From Gammaproteobacteria bacterium (GTDB taxonomy: Bacteria; Pseudomonadota; Gammaproteobacteria; S012-40): a stretch of DNA of 64,000 nucleotides. The stretch lies in assembly GCA_015487785.1 (NCBI GenBank), contig WFPC01000054.1:1-64000 (forward strand), read 5' to 3'. Of the stretch, positions 1 to 10,575 are shown in pieces. The position numbers were made by a program, and so were the translations under genes. Position 1 is the stretch's first letter; each line of letters begins with the position of its first letter. Below the pieces are notes generated by a model. It was not told the origin of the DNA, did not search any database, and was given only the letters and a program-made list of their open reading frames with translations.

Positions 1-405
<405 letters not shown>

Positions 406-540
406 ATCTTTTACGATCGGCGAACCGATCAAATATAGCTCAGCATAAACAATCGATTACTGGTAATCTCATGCTTACGCCGAATTTTTGGTAAACCCAA
501 TCATCGACGCGAGCACCCACACAAATTACTTGGTTACTTG

Positions 541-577
541 CTTGTTAAAGAGCACTGCCGCTGGTTCTCTTCGGCAG
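541..577 (-). promoter_or_regulatory. rRNA leader boxB hairpin (555-577) and boxA (541-554) antitermination signal
   Basis: Minus strand reads CTGCCG-AAGAGAACCAG-CGGCAG (stem-loop) followed by TGCTCTTTAACAAG, matching the rrn boxA consensus. Confidence 0.85.
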
Positions 578-586
578 GGAGCGCGT

Positions 587-614
587 ATTCTACGCGACTC
601 CTTTTGTCTGTCAA
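587..614 (-). promoter_or_regulatory. sigma70-type rrn promoter (TTGACA-16-TAGAAT)
   Basis: Minus strand TTGACA GACAAAAGGAGTCGCG TAGAAT upstream of 16S. Confidence 0.7.
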
Positions 615-729
615 GACTCTTTTTCGGCTTTTTTCGCTTCCCCAACGGAGGAACGAAAACTCACCAAAACCCTCTATTTCCTTTATTATCAAGCAGTTAT
701 TAGCTGCTCAACGTCTCGACGAGGCGGCT

Positions 730-757
730 ATTATACAGCCAAAAAAGTCCTTGTCAA
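730..757 (-). promoter_or_regulatory. sigma70-type rrn promoter (TTGACA-16-TATAAT)
   Basis: Minus strand TTGACA AGGACTTTTTTGGCTG TATAAT; both hexamers match consensus. Confidence 0.8.
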
Positions 758-808
758 ACTTTTCCCCGGCCTCAACGGCTTCGCCGCTGCTCCGTGGACA
801 AGGCGCGC

Positions 809-836
809 ATTATAAATCTCGCAGAAAAAAGCGCAA
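809..836 (-). promoter_or_regulatory. sigma70-type rrn promoter (TTGCGC-16-TATAAT)
   Basis: Minus strand TTGCGC, 16-nt spacer, TATAAT, followed by GC-rich discriminator GCGCGCC. Confidence 0.65.
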
Positions 837-899
837 GCCCTGATTTCTCCCTCCCGTCGTGCCTCGCCACCAGGGCGCCGCCGAACAGGAAGGCTGCGC

Positions 900-927
900 A
901 TTATAGAGCGCTGCGCGCCAATAGCAA
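900..927 (-). promoter_or_regulatory. sigma70-type rrn promoter (TTGCTA-16-TATAAT)
   Basis: Minus strand TTGCTA TTGGCGCGCAGCGCTC TATAAT, with GCGC discriminator, just after the tyrS stop. Confidence 0.65.
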
Positions 928-930
928 CTG

Positions 931-2145
931 TTATTTTTCTTCTTCCAGGCTCACACGGGCAAAACGACGCTTGCCCACCTGGTAGACATGCGTGCTTTGC
1001 GGCGGTATCACCCGCTTGGGATCGGCTATGCGTTCGCCATCTATTCTGATCGCCCCCTGCCGGATCAGACGCATGGCCTCGGAGGTACTTGCCGTGAGCC
1101 CAGCATCGCGCAGCACATTGGCAATGGGCAAGCCCCCTGCCGGCGCACGCAATCTTCTTTCCGGAATGTCATCGGGCAGCGCGCCTCTTTGAAAACGGGC
1201 GATAAAAGCCTCTCGCGCCCTGCTCGCGACCTGTTGCGTATGGAACCGGGCCACCAACTCTTCTGCCAGCAGAAACTTGATGTCACGCGGATTCGCGCCC
1301 TCACTCACCTGGCGGCGCAATTGCTCGAGTTCACTGTTGGAGCGAAAGCTGAGCAAATCGAAATAACGCCACATGAGTTCGTCGGACAGGGACATGATCT
1401 TGCCGAACATTTCTTCCGGCGGCTCGTTGATTCCTATGTAATTGTTGAGCGACTTGGACATTTTCTGCACACCGTCCAGCCCCTCGAGAATAGGCAGGGT
1501 CATGACCACCTGGGGCCGTTGCCCATAGGCCTCTTGCAATTGGCGCCCCACCAGCAGATTGAATTTCTGATCCGTACCCCCGATTTCCACATCGGCCTTC
1601 ATGGCCACCGAGTCGTACCCCTGAATCAGAGGATAGAGAAATTCATGAATGGCGATGGGCTGGCCCGACTTGTAGCGCTTGCTGAAATCATCACGCTCCA
1701 GCATGCGTGCCACGGTATGTTTGGCCGCCAGCTTGATGAGTTCGGCACTGCTCATGGCGCTCATCCAGCTTGAGTTGAACATGACCAGGGTCTTGGCCGG
1801 GTCGAGGATCTTGAAGATCTGCTCTTCGTAGGTTCGCGCGTTCTCTATGATCTCGTCGCGCGTGAGCGGTGGCCGGGTGGCACTCTTGCCGGTGGGATCC
1901 CCGATCATGCCGGTGAAATCACCGATCAGGAACATCACTTCGTGGCCCAGTTCCTGAAACTGGCGCAGCTTGTTGATCAACACGGTGTGCCCCAGGTGCA
2001 GGTCGGGAGCGGTGGGATCAAAACCAGCTTTCACCCGCAACCGCTCACCTCGCTCCAGGCGCTGCACCAGTTCATCTTCCAACAATATTTCTTCCGTGCC
2101 CCGCTTGAGCAGGGCCAGACTTTCCCTCACCTCGGTCTTCGCCAT
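931..2145 (-). CDS. tyrS: Tyrosyl-tRNA synthetase
   Basis: [45 protein letters not shown] motif, C-terminal S4-like domain; start placed at MAKTEV. Confidence 0.97.
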   Translation of the reverse strand: MAKTEVRESLALLKRGTEEILLEDELVQRLERGERLRVKAGFDPTAPDLHLGHTVLINKLRQFQELGHEVMFLIGDFTGMIGDPTGKSATRPPLTRDEIIENARTYEEQIFKILDPAKTLVMFNSSWMSAMSSAELIKLAAKHTVARMLERDDFSKRYKSGQPIAIHEFLYPLIQGYDSVAMKADVEIGGTDQKFNLLVGRQLQEAYGQRPQVVMTLPILEGLDGVQKMSKSLNNYIGINEPPEEMFGKIMSLSDELMWRYFDLLSFRSNSELEQLRRQVSEGANPRDIKFLLAEELVARFHTQQVASRAREAFIARFQRGALPDDIPERRLRAPAGGLPIANVLRDAGLTASTSEAMRLIRQGAIRIDGERIADPKRVIPPQSTHVYQVGKRRFARVSLEEEK

Positions 2146-2388
2146 CTTGTTCCTCGACTGTCTCGCCCGGCAGCCGGGCTGCAAATGCCGCTATTCTAGC
2201 GATTCACCGAGGCGCTGGCGACCACGACCTGGCCAAACAGATAGTGTGACGCATTTGCCTGTTCCGGCAATGCGGGCTCAACCCCGGCCGGTTTGCCGCC
2301 GATATCAGGTACTGGATATCATGGCGCAAATCCAATAGGCTTTACGGGTCACAGCGCCGAACTAACCAAACCTACTGTATTCAGACTC

Positions 2389-3714
2389 ATGCTGCTGTCG
2401 GGCTCTGCACCAAAAAAATTAGCCATGCCGAGGCGTGCCAGGCGCCTGGGCCTGCCCTTCCTGCTGCTGGTGGCATTCATCCTGCCTTTCGGCATTGCCG
2501 CAGGCAAGGCCGGCACCACCCTGGCCGGGGAAGTGGAGCACAGCATCATCACCCTGCCCCTGCCCAGCAAACCGGCCCGCGACGACAACGATAATAGCGG
2601 CTCCCGTCAGGGCCACTGGTTTCGCCACCAGGTCTCTGCGGGAGACACTCTGGCGATGATCTTCCAGCGAGCGGGGCTCTCCGCCCAGCAACTTTATCGC
2701 CTGCTAAAGCAGGACAAAAAACTGGAACGCCAACTCGCCCGGCTCAATCCCGGCCAACAGATCGCCCTGCAAATCGGCGACGATGGAGAGTTACTGCAAT
2801 TGATCCACCAGCAGGACTTGGTTACAGCTACCCGCGCCAGACGCAGCGGTGAAGGTTATGTGATCGACACCGAAGTCCGCAGTTATGAAAGGCGCATGGC
2901 CTTTGCCAAGGGGGTCATAGAAACGTCCCTATTCGAGGCGGCCCAGCAAGCTGGCCTGTCCGAGGGACTGACCATGGATCTGGCCTATATCTTCGGCTGG
3001 GACATCGATTTTGCGCTGGATATCCGACAAGGCGATCGTTTCACCGTGCTCTACGAGGAACTGTATCTCGACGGCAAGAAAATTCGTGATGGCAACATCA
3101 TCGCCGCCGAGTTCATCAACCAGGGCAAGAGTTATCAGGCCGTACGCTACCAGGATGCGCAAGGACACGCCGACTATTACACTCCCGAGGGTCGCAGCAT
3201 GCGCAAGGCCTTTCTTCGCACCCCGGTGGATTTCACCCGCATCAGCTCACGCTTCGGCCGCCGCCATCATCCCATTCTGAAATCCTGGCGTCGCCACACC
3301 GGTGTGGATTACGCGGCACCCCGCGGCACCCCCGTCAGGGCCGCCGGCGACGGCAAGATCATCTGGCGCGCTCGCAAGGGTGGTTATGGCAAAACCGTGG
3401 TGATCAGACATGGCAACCGTTACAGCACGCTCTACGCCCACCTCAACAGTTACAACCGCAAGGCGCGGCTGGGCAGCCATGTCAAGCAGGGGCAAATCAT
3501 CGGCTATGTGGGCAGCACCGGGCGTGCCACCGGACCTCATCTGCATTACGAGTTCCGAGTCAATGGCATACACAAGAATCCGTTGACCGTGAAACTGCCC
3601 AAGGCCAAATCCATCGACAAACGTCACAAGCAGGATTTTCAGCGCCAGACCCGGCCCTTGTTGGTACAACTGAATCTGATCAGCAAGACCAGTTACGCCG
3701 CGCTGGAACTGTAA
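2389..3714 (+). CDS. M23 family murein endopeptidase with LysM/OapA-like domain
   Basis: SAGDTLAMIFQRAGLS (LysM/OapA-like) and HTGVDYAAPRGTPVRAAGDG...GPHLHYEFRVNG (M23). Confidence 0.93.
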   Translation: MLLSGSAPKKLAMPRRARRLGLPFLLLVAFILPFGIAAGKAGTTLAGEVEHSIITLPLPSKPARDDNDNSGSRQGHWFRHQVSAGDTLAMIFQRAGLSAQQLYRLLKQDKKLERQLARLNPGQQIALQIGDDGELLQLIHQQDLVTATRARRSGEGYVIDTEVRSYERRMAFAKGVIETSLFEAAQQAGLSEGLTMDLAYIFGWDIDFALDIRQGDRFTVLYEELYLDGKKIRDGNIIAAEFINQGKSYQAVRYQDAQGHADYYTPEGRSMRKAFLRTPVDFTRISSRFGRRHHPILKSWRRHTGVDYAAPRGTPVRAAGDGKIIWRARKGGYGKTVVIRHGNRYSTLYAHLNSYNRKARLGSHVKQGQIIGYVGSTGRATGPHLHYEFRVNGIHKNPLTVKLPKAKSIDKRHKQDFQRQTRPLLVQLNLISKTSYAALEL

Positions 3715-3729
3715 CGCCGGACACCGGGC

Positions 3730-4872
3730 ATGGATTCCGAGACCCTTGCGGCCCGCCCCTACATTGGTCTGATGACCGGCACCAGCCTGGACGCCATAGA
3801 CGCTGTGCTGGTGGACTTTTCCCGCCACCCGCCACGCATTCTCGCCAGCGTTGCGCCCCCCTTTCCCGCGGCCACCCGGCGACGCATCGCCATGCTGTGC
3901 CAAGACGGCGCAAACGAGCTGGAACGCCTGGGCCGGCTCGATCGTGAACTGGCCTTGCTGTTCGCCGATGCCGTCGCCCAACTGCTGCGACAGGCCGGCA
4001 TGAGGGCCACGGAAATCGCCGCCATCGGCTGCCATGGTCAGACCGTGCGTCACCGTCCCCAGGGCGATTTCCCTTTCACTGTGCAGATCGGCGACCCGGC
4101 AACCCTGGCCCTGGAGAGCGGTATCACCACCGTGGCCCATTTTCGCCAGGCCGACATCGCCGCCGGGGGCCAGGGCGCGCCCCTGGTGCCCGCCTTCCAT
4201 CAGGCCATGTTGCGCCAGGCCGAGGAACATCGCGTGGTGCTCAATATCGGCGGTATCGCCAATATCAGCATCCTGCCCGCCGGGGATCTTGCGCCGAGCG
4301 GCGGTTTCGACACCGGGCCCGGCAATCTGCTGCTCGACGCCTGGGTCGCCCGCCATCGCAGCCAGGTCTTCGATGCAAATGGCCAATGGGCGCGCAGCGG
4401 CAGGGTGCATGCCGACTTGCTACAGGCCATGCTGCACGATCCTTTTTTCCGGGAAGCGCCACCCAAGAGCACGGGCCGCGAATATTTCAACCTCGCCTGG
4501 CTGGAGCACCACCTGGAAACCTTTGCGGGAGTCGAGGCCGCCGATGTGCAAGCCACGCTCACCGAACTGAGCGCTCAGAGCATGGCCCAGGCCATTCGCC
4601 AATACGCTCCGGAGTGCGAGCGAGTGCTGGTCTGTGGGGGTGGGGTACACAATGCCTTCCTATTGCAACGCCTACGCTACCACCTGCCGGACTTGCGCGT
4701 GGAAAGCACCGCCGCGCAAGGCATCGACCCCGACCTCATGGAGGCCATGGCCTTCGCCTGGCTGGCCCGACAACGTCTGCTGGGCTTGCCGGGCAATCTG
4801 CCCGCGGTGACCGGCGCCCGCCGCGCGGTGGTTCTCGGCGGGATCTATCAGCCTCTCTCCGACAGGGGCTGA
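3730..4872 (+). CDS. anmK: Anhydro-N-acetylmuramic acid kinase
   Basis: YIGLMTGTSLDAIDAVLVDF, GCHGQTVRHRP, FDTGPGN, CGGGVHN motifs. Confidence 0.96.
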   Translation: MDSETLAARPYIGLMTGTSLDAIDAVLVDFSRHPPRILASVAPPFPAATRRRIAMLCQDGANELERLGRLDRELALLFADAVAQLLRQAGMRATEIAAIGCHGQTVRHRPQGDFPFTVQIGDPATLALESGITTVAHFRQADIAAGGQGAPLVPAFHQAMLRQAEEHRVVLNIGGIANISILPAGDLAPSGGFDTGPGNLLLDAWVARHRSQVFDANGQWARSGRVHADLLQAMLHDPFFREAPPKSTGREYFNLAWLEHHLETFAGVEAADVQATLTELSAQSMAQAIRQYAPECERVLVCGGGVHNAFLLQRLRYHLPDLRVESTAAQGIDPDLMEAMAFAWLARQRLLGLPGNLPAVTGARRAVVLGGIYQPLSDRG

Positions 4873-6008
4873 TAGTCGCGCACGGGCTCTCCGATATAGA
4901 CCTGGGTGGGCCGGAAAATCCGGTTGTCGGCCAGTTGCTCGCGCCAGTGCGCCAACCAGCCGGCGGCGCGGGAAACGGCGAACAGGGAAGTGAACTGATC
5001 GGTTGGGATGCCCATCTCGGCGTAGAGAATGCCGGAATAGTAGTCCACATTGGGATAGACCCCCTTGGCCGCCAGGCGTTCCTCGGCGGCCTCCTCCAGC
5101 GCCAGGGCGATCTCGAAGCGCCGGCTGATGTTGCCACCGCGCTGGCGCACGAACTGTTCCATCAGTCCTTGCAAAATGGTCGCGCGCGGGTCCTTGACCT
5201 TGTATTCACGATGCCCCATGCCCCAGATCTTTTCCTTGCGCGCCAGCTTCCGGTCCAGCCACTGGCGCACCTGCTCGGGCGAGTGGATCTCGTCGAGCAT
5301 CTTCACCACCTTTTCGTTCGCCCCCCCATGCAGCGGGCCCGACAGGGTACCGATGGCGGCGGCGATCACGCCGGTGGGCGAAGCCAGGGTGGAGCCCGCC
5401 ACCAGGGCGGCAAAGGTGGAGGCATTGATGGTATGCTCGGCATGCAGGATCAGGCAGGCGTCCATGATGCGCGCCATCATGGGATCCGGTTCCTCGCCCA
5501 GCATCATGTAGAGAAAATTCTCGGCAAAGGTGAGGTCGGCGCGTGGCTCCACCGGATCATAACCTCGCCGGATGTGCTCCCACATGGCCACGATGACCGG
5601 CATCCGCGCCAGGATCTTCACCGTCATGTTGTGGATGTAGTCCAGGTCCTCGCACACCTGGGGATCGGTCAGGCACTCGTTGCCGGGATAGAACATGCCC
5701 AGGCTGGCCACGGCGGTCTGCAACATTTCCATCGGATGCCCGGTGGCGGGCAGAGCCTTCATCAGGGTGCGAATATTGAATTTCACCCGCCGGTTGCGTC
5801 GTAACTGGCTGTCGAACAACTCCAACTCGTCTCGGGTGGGCAGGCGGCCATCGAGCAATAGCAACGCGGTTTCCTCGAAGGTACTGTGTTCCACCAACTG
5901 CTCGATGGGATACCCCCGGTAATACAGGTGGCCGTGTTCACCATCGATGTCCGAAATATTCGACCGGGTGGCGGGAACCCCCTCCAGGCCCGGCAAGTAC
6001 TCACCCAT
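4848..6008 (-). CDS. Citrate synthase
   Basis: YRGYPIEQLVEHS, HAEHTINASTFAA, GPLHGGANE, MGHREYKVKDPRA motifs; start placed at MGEYLPGLEG. Confidence 0.92.
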   Translation of the reverse strand: MGEYLPGLEGVPATRSNISDIDGEHGHLYYRGYPIEQLVEHSTFEETALLLLDGRLPTRDELELFDSQLRRNRRVKFNIRTLMKALPATGHPMEMLQTAVASLGMFYPGNECLTDPQVCEDLDYIHNMTVKILARMPVIVAMWEHIRRGYDPVEPRADLTFAENFLYMMLGEEPDPMMARIMDACLILHAEHTINASTFAALVAGSTLASPTGVIAAAIGTLSGPLHGGANEKVVKMLDEIHSPEQVRQWLDRKLARKEKIWGMGHREYKVKDPRATILQGLMEQFVRQRGGNISRRFEIALALEEAAEERLAAKGVYPNVDYYSGILYAEMGIPTDQFTSLFAVSRAAGWLAHWREQLADNRIFRPTQVYIGEPVRDYQPLSERG

Positions 6009-6062
6009 GCCTCTTTCCCTCACAGGTTCAAACGGATGAAATCAAACAACCCGGGCGAGGCA

Positions 6063-6094
6063 GCAAAAAAGGAGGTTTTCACCTCCTTTTTTGC
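6063..6094 (-). terminator. Rho-independent terminator downstream of erpA (possibly bidirectional)
   Basis: Perfect 14-bp stem GCAAAAAAGGAGGT / ACCTCCTTTTTTGC with TTTC loop. Confidence 0.85.
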
Positions 6095-6128
6095 AAGCCT
6101 GCCTACACGGCCGCAGCCGTCGGCTCGC

Positions 6129-6482
6129 TCAGACCGAAAACGACGAGCCGCAACCGCAGGTGGTGGTGGCGTTGGGATTGCGAATCACGAACTGCGCGCC
6201 CTCCAGGCCCTCAGTGTAGTCGATCTCGGCGCCCACCAGGTATTGAAAGCTCATGGGATCGATCAACAGGGTCACGCCGTTCTTCTCCACCCGGGTGTCG
6301 CCCTCGGTTTCGGCCTCGTCGAAGGTGAAGCCGTATTGAAAACCGGAGCACCCACCCCCGGTCACGAACACCCGCAACATCAGATTGGGATTGCCCTCCT
6401 CTTCGATCAGGGCCTTGACCTTGTTTGCCGCCGCCTCGGAAAACTCCAGCGGGCTGGACATGTCTTCTGCTGCTTCCGTCAT
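6129..6482 (-). CDS. erpA: Iron-sulfur cluster insertion protein ErpA (A-type carrier)
   Basis: [13 protein letters not shown] and C-terminal CGCGSSFSV. Confidence 0.94.
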   Translation of the reverse strand: MTEAAEDMSSPLEFSEAAANKVKALIEEEGNPNLMLRVFVTGGGCSGFQYGFTFDEAETEGDTRVEKNGVTLLIDPMSFQYLVGAEIDYTEGLEGAQFVIRNPNATTTCGCGSSFSV

Positions 6483-6544
6483 CGTGTGCTACCTCTCGAA
6501 ATAACCTTGCTGTCTATCCTATTATAGTCGAGTTATTCAGTCAA

Positions 6545-6961
6545 CTATTCGGCTTTCGCCTCGTCGCCATCCCGTCCCTCCAGATGGGGCAGGGCGGCTT
6601 TCTCCTTGCCGTCACTGTGGATCAGTTTACCATTGACCGCAGCGCCCATCGACATTTCCAGCAAGTGATAATAGACATTGCCCACCACCCGCGCCTCGCC
6701 GGCCAGCTCCACCCGGCGCTCGGCGTAGACATCGCCGATGACCTTGCCATTGAGCACGATGTTCGGCACCCGCACCTCGCCCTCGATCTCGCCCTGTTCG
6801 CTCACCGTCAACAGGGCTCCCTCGTCCTCGGCAAGGATATTGCCCTTGACGTGTCCGTCCACGTGCAAGCCACCGGTAAACACGATGTCGCCACGGATCT
6901 CCGTGTGCTGCCCGATCAGGGATTCGATTCTTGCCACTTGACGCTTTTTACCAAAAAACAT
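6545..6961 (-). CDS. Bactofilin family protein
   Basis: Polymer-forming repeat pattern IRGDIVFTGGLHVDGHVKGNI...GEIEGEVRVPNIVLNGKVIGDVYAERRVEL. Confidence 0.9.
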   Translation of the reverse strand: MFFGKKRQVARIESLIGQHTEIRGDIVFTGGLHVDGHVKGNILAEDEGALLTVSEQGEIEGEVRVPNIVLNGKVIGDVYAERRVELAGEARVVGNVYYHLLEMSMGAAVNGKLIHSDGKEKAALPHLEGRDGDEAKAE

Positions 6962-7244
6962 GCTTCACCTTCTTTCGTGTATTTCAGCTCGGGTTCCTCG
7001 TCTGCCGACGGCAGCGGGCTATGGGCCAGGCCCCGCCTGACGCATACTATATCGTGCCCAGGCTCGCTTCATTGAGACCATGGCACAGAGCATGGCTTGT
7101 GGCCAGGTCGATAGCTTAATATATTAACTCCACCGGCAAATCCTCTTTTTTGTTGCGATTTCGCCGACTCAACTATTTGGCCGCCCTGCCGATTGGGATG
7201 TCATCGGTAACGTATGAACACGAGAGGCCAAGCAGGGAACGACC

Positions 7245-7853
7245 ATGCTCGACACACATCCAGCACCCATCGGCCGCCGGCTGGCAGCGGCCCTGTTGCT
7301 GCTCCTGTTGCCCCCGCTGACATGGGCCGAAACCCTGTACGTGGCCGACAACCTGCGTGTGGGCGTACGTGCCACCCCTTCCAGCAAGGCTCCATCGCTG
7401 GCTGTCATCGCCACCGGCACCGAGGTGAACGTCCTCAAACGCAAAAAACAGTTCATCAAGGTGCGCATCCCCAACGGCGTGGAGGGCTGGGTGAAAAGCG
7501 CCTATTTCAGCAAGGACAAACCCGCCCGCCGGCAACTGGATGAACTCCGGCAACAATTCCGCCAACTGCGCAACGAGTTACAGACACTGCAGCAAACCCG
7601 CCAGGAGGAACAGGCGCGTCTGCTCCAACTGCAGCAACGCCTGGCCACTGCGGAACAGGAAAATCGCCTGCTCAGACGACAGGACTCATCCAGCCCGCCT
7701 CCCGGCGAACCAACACCCGCTCAGTCCAGCAATTACAAGCCAGTGGTCATCGCTGTGCTGGTGGGCCTGGGCATCCTCGGCGTGGGCTTTCTGCTAGGCG
7801 TCTGGTCGCACCGTCGCGCGGTCACCCGGCGACTGGGCGGCATCAGCCTCTAG
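7245..7853 (+). CDS. TIGR04211-type SH3 domain protein, signal peptide, coiled coil and C-terminal TM
   Basis: Signal peptide, YVADNLRVGVRATPSSKAPSLAVIATGTEVNVLKRKKQFIKVRIPNGVEGWV, C-terminal VVIAVLVGLGILGVGFLLGVW. Confidence 0.85.
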   Translation: MLDTHPAPIGRRLAAALLLLLLPPLTWAETLYVADNLRVGVRATPSSKAPSLAVIATGTEVNVLKRKKQFIKVRIPNGVEGWVKSAYFSKDKPARRQLDELRQQFRQLRNELQTLQQTRQEEQARLLQLQQRLATAEQENRLLRRQDSSSPPPGEPTPAQSSNYKPVVIAVLVGLGILGVGFLLGVWSHRRAVTRRLGGISL

Positions 7854-8711
7854 GCGGGGACGCGCCGGTTCCCGGGTATTGCGCTTGAGCCACTGTACCA
7901 GGTCCAGCCAAATGCGCCGGATTTCGTGTTTCTTCGGCATGATACCGGCATAGGGCAGCTCGATGGTCACCACCGGAATGCCTTTCTGAACACCGGCATA
8001 ATTGCCCAACGAACCGGGATAGGTACCCAGCAGGTTCAGGTGCAGATGCCCCAGCCGCCGGGGCGCCGTCTTGGGGCCGTCGAAGTCCAGAATCCCGTAG
8101 GGCGCATGTACCGACACGATGACATCCGGCTGGAATGTTTCGATGAGCTCCACCAGCCAGCGGGTTTCCGGCTCACTCAGCGCCGCGGGACCGGGATAAC
8201 GGCGAGGATTGCGGCGGGTTCTCACCTCCCAGTAATAACGGCTCTTGCGCTGCCAGTCGGGGGTGGGGAAGTTGCGATTGAGATCCACCCCGTTGTGGTT
8301 CATGCGACGGGACTTGCGTCGCAGCAGGCCATCGGGGTTGAGCAAGGGCACCACCTGCCAGTGAAACAGCCCGCTGTGGTGGCGATCGAGCGTATTCATC
8401 CACTTGAACACGATGCTCACCGAGGAATATTCGTCACCATGGATACCGCCCAGTAACAACACCCGGCCCAGGGGCTTGCGCCCGGGCAGGGGGGGATATT
8501 CCTTCACCAGGATGGGCAACCCCCGCACCGAGTGGGTAGCGACCCGCAGTCCCCGCCCGCGACACTCCCGCAGGCTCACACTGGCCAGCTTGCGCGCGAT
8601 CTTGCCGCAAACGCTCTCCACCTCGGGGGTATCCGCCCTGGTCTCGGGCAAGTCGGCCCAGGCCGGCAACGCCAGCAGCAGCCCCAGGGGCCAGACCAGC
8701 CAGCGCTTCAC
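7794..8711 (-). CDS. M14 family zinc carboxypeptidase (MpaA-like murein peptide amidase), secreted
   Basis: LLLGGIHGDEYSS (HxxE), LLNPDGLLRRKSRRMNHNGVDLNRNFP; N-terminal signal peptide. Confidence 0.85.
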   Translation of the reverse strand: MKRWLVWPLGLLLALPAWADLPETRADTPEVESVCGKIARKLASVSLRECRGRGLRVATHSVRGLPILVKEYPPLPGRKPLGRVLLLGGIHGDEYSSVSIVFKWMNTLDRHHSGLFHWQVVPLLNPDGLLRRKSRRMNHNGVDLNRNFPTPDWQRKSRYYWEVRTRRNPRRYPGPAALSEPETRWLVELIETFQPDVIVSVHAPYGILDFDGPKTAPRRLGHLHLNLLGTYPGSLGNYAGVQKGIPVVTIELPYAGIMPKKHEIRRIWLDLVQWLKRNTREPARPRLEADAAQSPGDRATVRPDA

Positions 8712-9487
8712 ACGCGCTCCTCGGGCACGGACGCATCCTCACTACTGGGCCAGGGATAGCTGCGCCGAATCTGTTTGCGCTTGCGCGGCTGGATGGTCAC
8801 CGTGACCTGGCGTGGCTGAAAGCCCTTGGGCAAGACGATATCCCCCTCGAATTTTTGGAAATAACGAAAGCGAAAGCGCAACGCTGTCTTCTTGTCGGCC
8901 GCAATATGCTTCAACTTCAGCACCCGGGGCTTGCCCGACTGCAGGCCCTCGACGCTGAAAAACGCCGTACCCCGCACCGAACGCTGGTTTTTCAACACTT
9001 GGGTCAACACCAGACGATAATGATACATACGCTCCTGTCCAGGCGCCTTTTCCAGCTCGAAGCGCTCCACCCGCAAACCGGTGGAGTTCTCCCGCGGCGA
9101 GACGATACCTCGATAGAAGTTGACTTCTTCGCGCAGCTCGGCGATTTCCCGCTGCAAGGCCTGGAATTCCTCGCCCACTCGCTCATAGGCGCGCCGGTCC
9201 ACCTCGCTGGAACGCTCCAGCACGGCTATCCGATCCCGCAACACGGTATTCTGGCGCTCGAACTCGGCCAGGGCATCGCGCAGGCCTTGTTCGGTCTGAC
9301 GGGCTTTTTCGCGCTCGTGGCCCGCATACCATTGACCGGCGAAGAACAGCCCGGCCCCCAGGCCCAGCAACAACAGGAAACCCAACACTCGTTGCCATAC
9401 GCCAGAGCCTGAGGAGCGGTGCACAATGGTGAGATTGCCGGCTTTCTTCACGATCCGGGCCGTCTCAGGGCAACAGGGCCAAACCAT
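8708..9487 (-). CDS. Membrane-anchored coiled-coil protein (DUF6776-like)
   Basis: Single TM ([21 protein letters not shown]), long coiled coil, C-terminal beta domain; start codon uncertain. Confidence 0.6.
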   Translation of the reverse strand: MVWPCCPETARIVKKAGNLTIVHRSSGSGVWQRVLGFLLLLGLGAGLFFAGQWYAGHEREKARQTEQGLRDALAEFERQNTVLRDRIAVLERSSEVDRRAYERVGEEFQALQREIAELREEVNFYRGIVSPRENSTGLRVERFELEKAPGQERMYHYRLVLTQVLKNQRSVRGTAFFSVEGLQSGKPRVLKLKHIAADKKTALRFRFRYFQKFEGDIVLPKGFQPRQVTVTIQPRKRKQIRRSYPWPSSEDASVPEERV

Positions 9488-10508
9488 CGAGGCCGGCGCT
9501 TTCGTCCAGCCCCAGCATGATGTTCATGTTCTGCACCGCCTGGCCCGCGGCTCCCTTGACCAGGTTGTCGATCACCGCCAACACCACCACGGTGTCTCCC
9601 CCCTGGGGCAGATGCACCGCCAGGCGACAGTGGTTGGCACCCTTGACGCTACGGGTCTCGGGGTGGGAGGCCATGGGCATCACGTCCACGAAGGGTTCAT
9701 CGGCATAGCGTTGTTCGAACACCGCCTGCACGTCTTCCAGTTGCATCGGCTGGCGCAGACGGGCATAGAGTGTAGCGTGGATACCCCGAATCATGGGGAT
9801 CAAATGAGGCACGAAGGTCAACTCCACCGGCTGCCCGGCGGCCTCGCTCAAGCCCTGGCGAATCTCCGGCAAATGACGATGCCCGGAGACGGCATAGGCC
9901 TGGAAGTTTTCGCTGGCCTCGCACAACAGGCTGCCCACCTTGGCCTGGCGGCCCGCACCACTCACCCCCGACTTGGCATCCACGATCAAACCCTCGGGAT
10001 GGACCAGCGCTCGCTCCAGCAGGGGCAGCAGGCCAAGTTGGGTGGCGGTGGGATAGCAGCCGGGGTTGGCCACCAGGCGAGCCTGGCGTATGGCCTCACG
10101 GTTGCGCTCGGGCAAGCCGTAGACGGCCTGCTGCAGCAACTCGGGACAGGCGTGAGCCATGCCGTACCAATGCGCCCACTGATCGGCATCTCGCAGGCGG
10201 AAGTCCGCCGCCAAATCGATCACCCGCACACCGGCCGCCAGCAACTCCGGCACCTGTTGCATGGCCACCCCGTTGGGCGTGGCGAAAAACACCAGATCGC
10301 ACTGTTTGAGACTCTCGGCATCCGGCGCACTGAAGCACAGATCCACCTGCCCGCGCAGGCTGGGGAACAACTCCGCCACCGGCCGCCCCCGTTCCGCACG
10401 CGAGGTGATGGCTTGCAATTCGACCCCTGGGTGACGCGCCAGCAGGCGCAGCAGCTCCACGCCGGTATAGCCCGTCCCCCCCACCACTGCGATCTTGTTC
10501 ATTGGCAT
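9465..10508 (-). CDS. argC: N-acetyl-gamma-glutamyl-phosphate reductase
   Basis: [50 protein letters not shown]. Confidence 0.97.
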   Translation of the reverse strand: MPMNKIAVVGGTGYTGVELLRLLARHPGVELQAITSRAERGRPVAELFPSLRGQVDLCFSAPDAESLKQCDLVFFATPNGVAMQQVPELLAAGVRVIDLAADFRLRDADQWAHWYGMAHACPELLQQAVYGLPERNREAIRQARLVANPGCYPTATQLGLLPLLERALVHPEGLIVDAKSGVSGAGRQAKVGSLLCEASENFQAYAVSGHRHLPEIRQGLSEAAGQPVELTFVPHLIPMIRGIHATLYARLRQPMQLEDVQAVFEQRYADEPFVDVMPMASHPETRSVKGANHCRLAVHLPQGGDTVVVLAVIDNLVKGAAGQAVQNMNIMLGLDESAGLDGLALLP

Positions 10509-10575
10509 CCAAAAAATTCAGGTGATTGGAGTGGCGATTGTATGCCTTTTGGTCGCACAGAGAAACCAGCAAGCC

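Noticed and set aside
3247-4410. 387-aa minus-strand ORF
   Set aside because: Shadow of the M23 peptidase and anmK genes; no recognisable protein features.
4386-5804. 472-aa plus-strand ORF spanning anmK and citrate synthase
   Set aside because: Overlaps two confidently identified genes in the wrong frame/strand; no domain signal.
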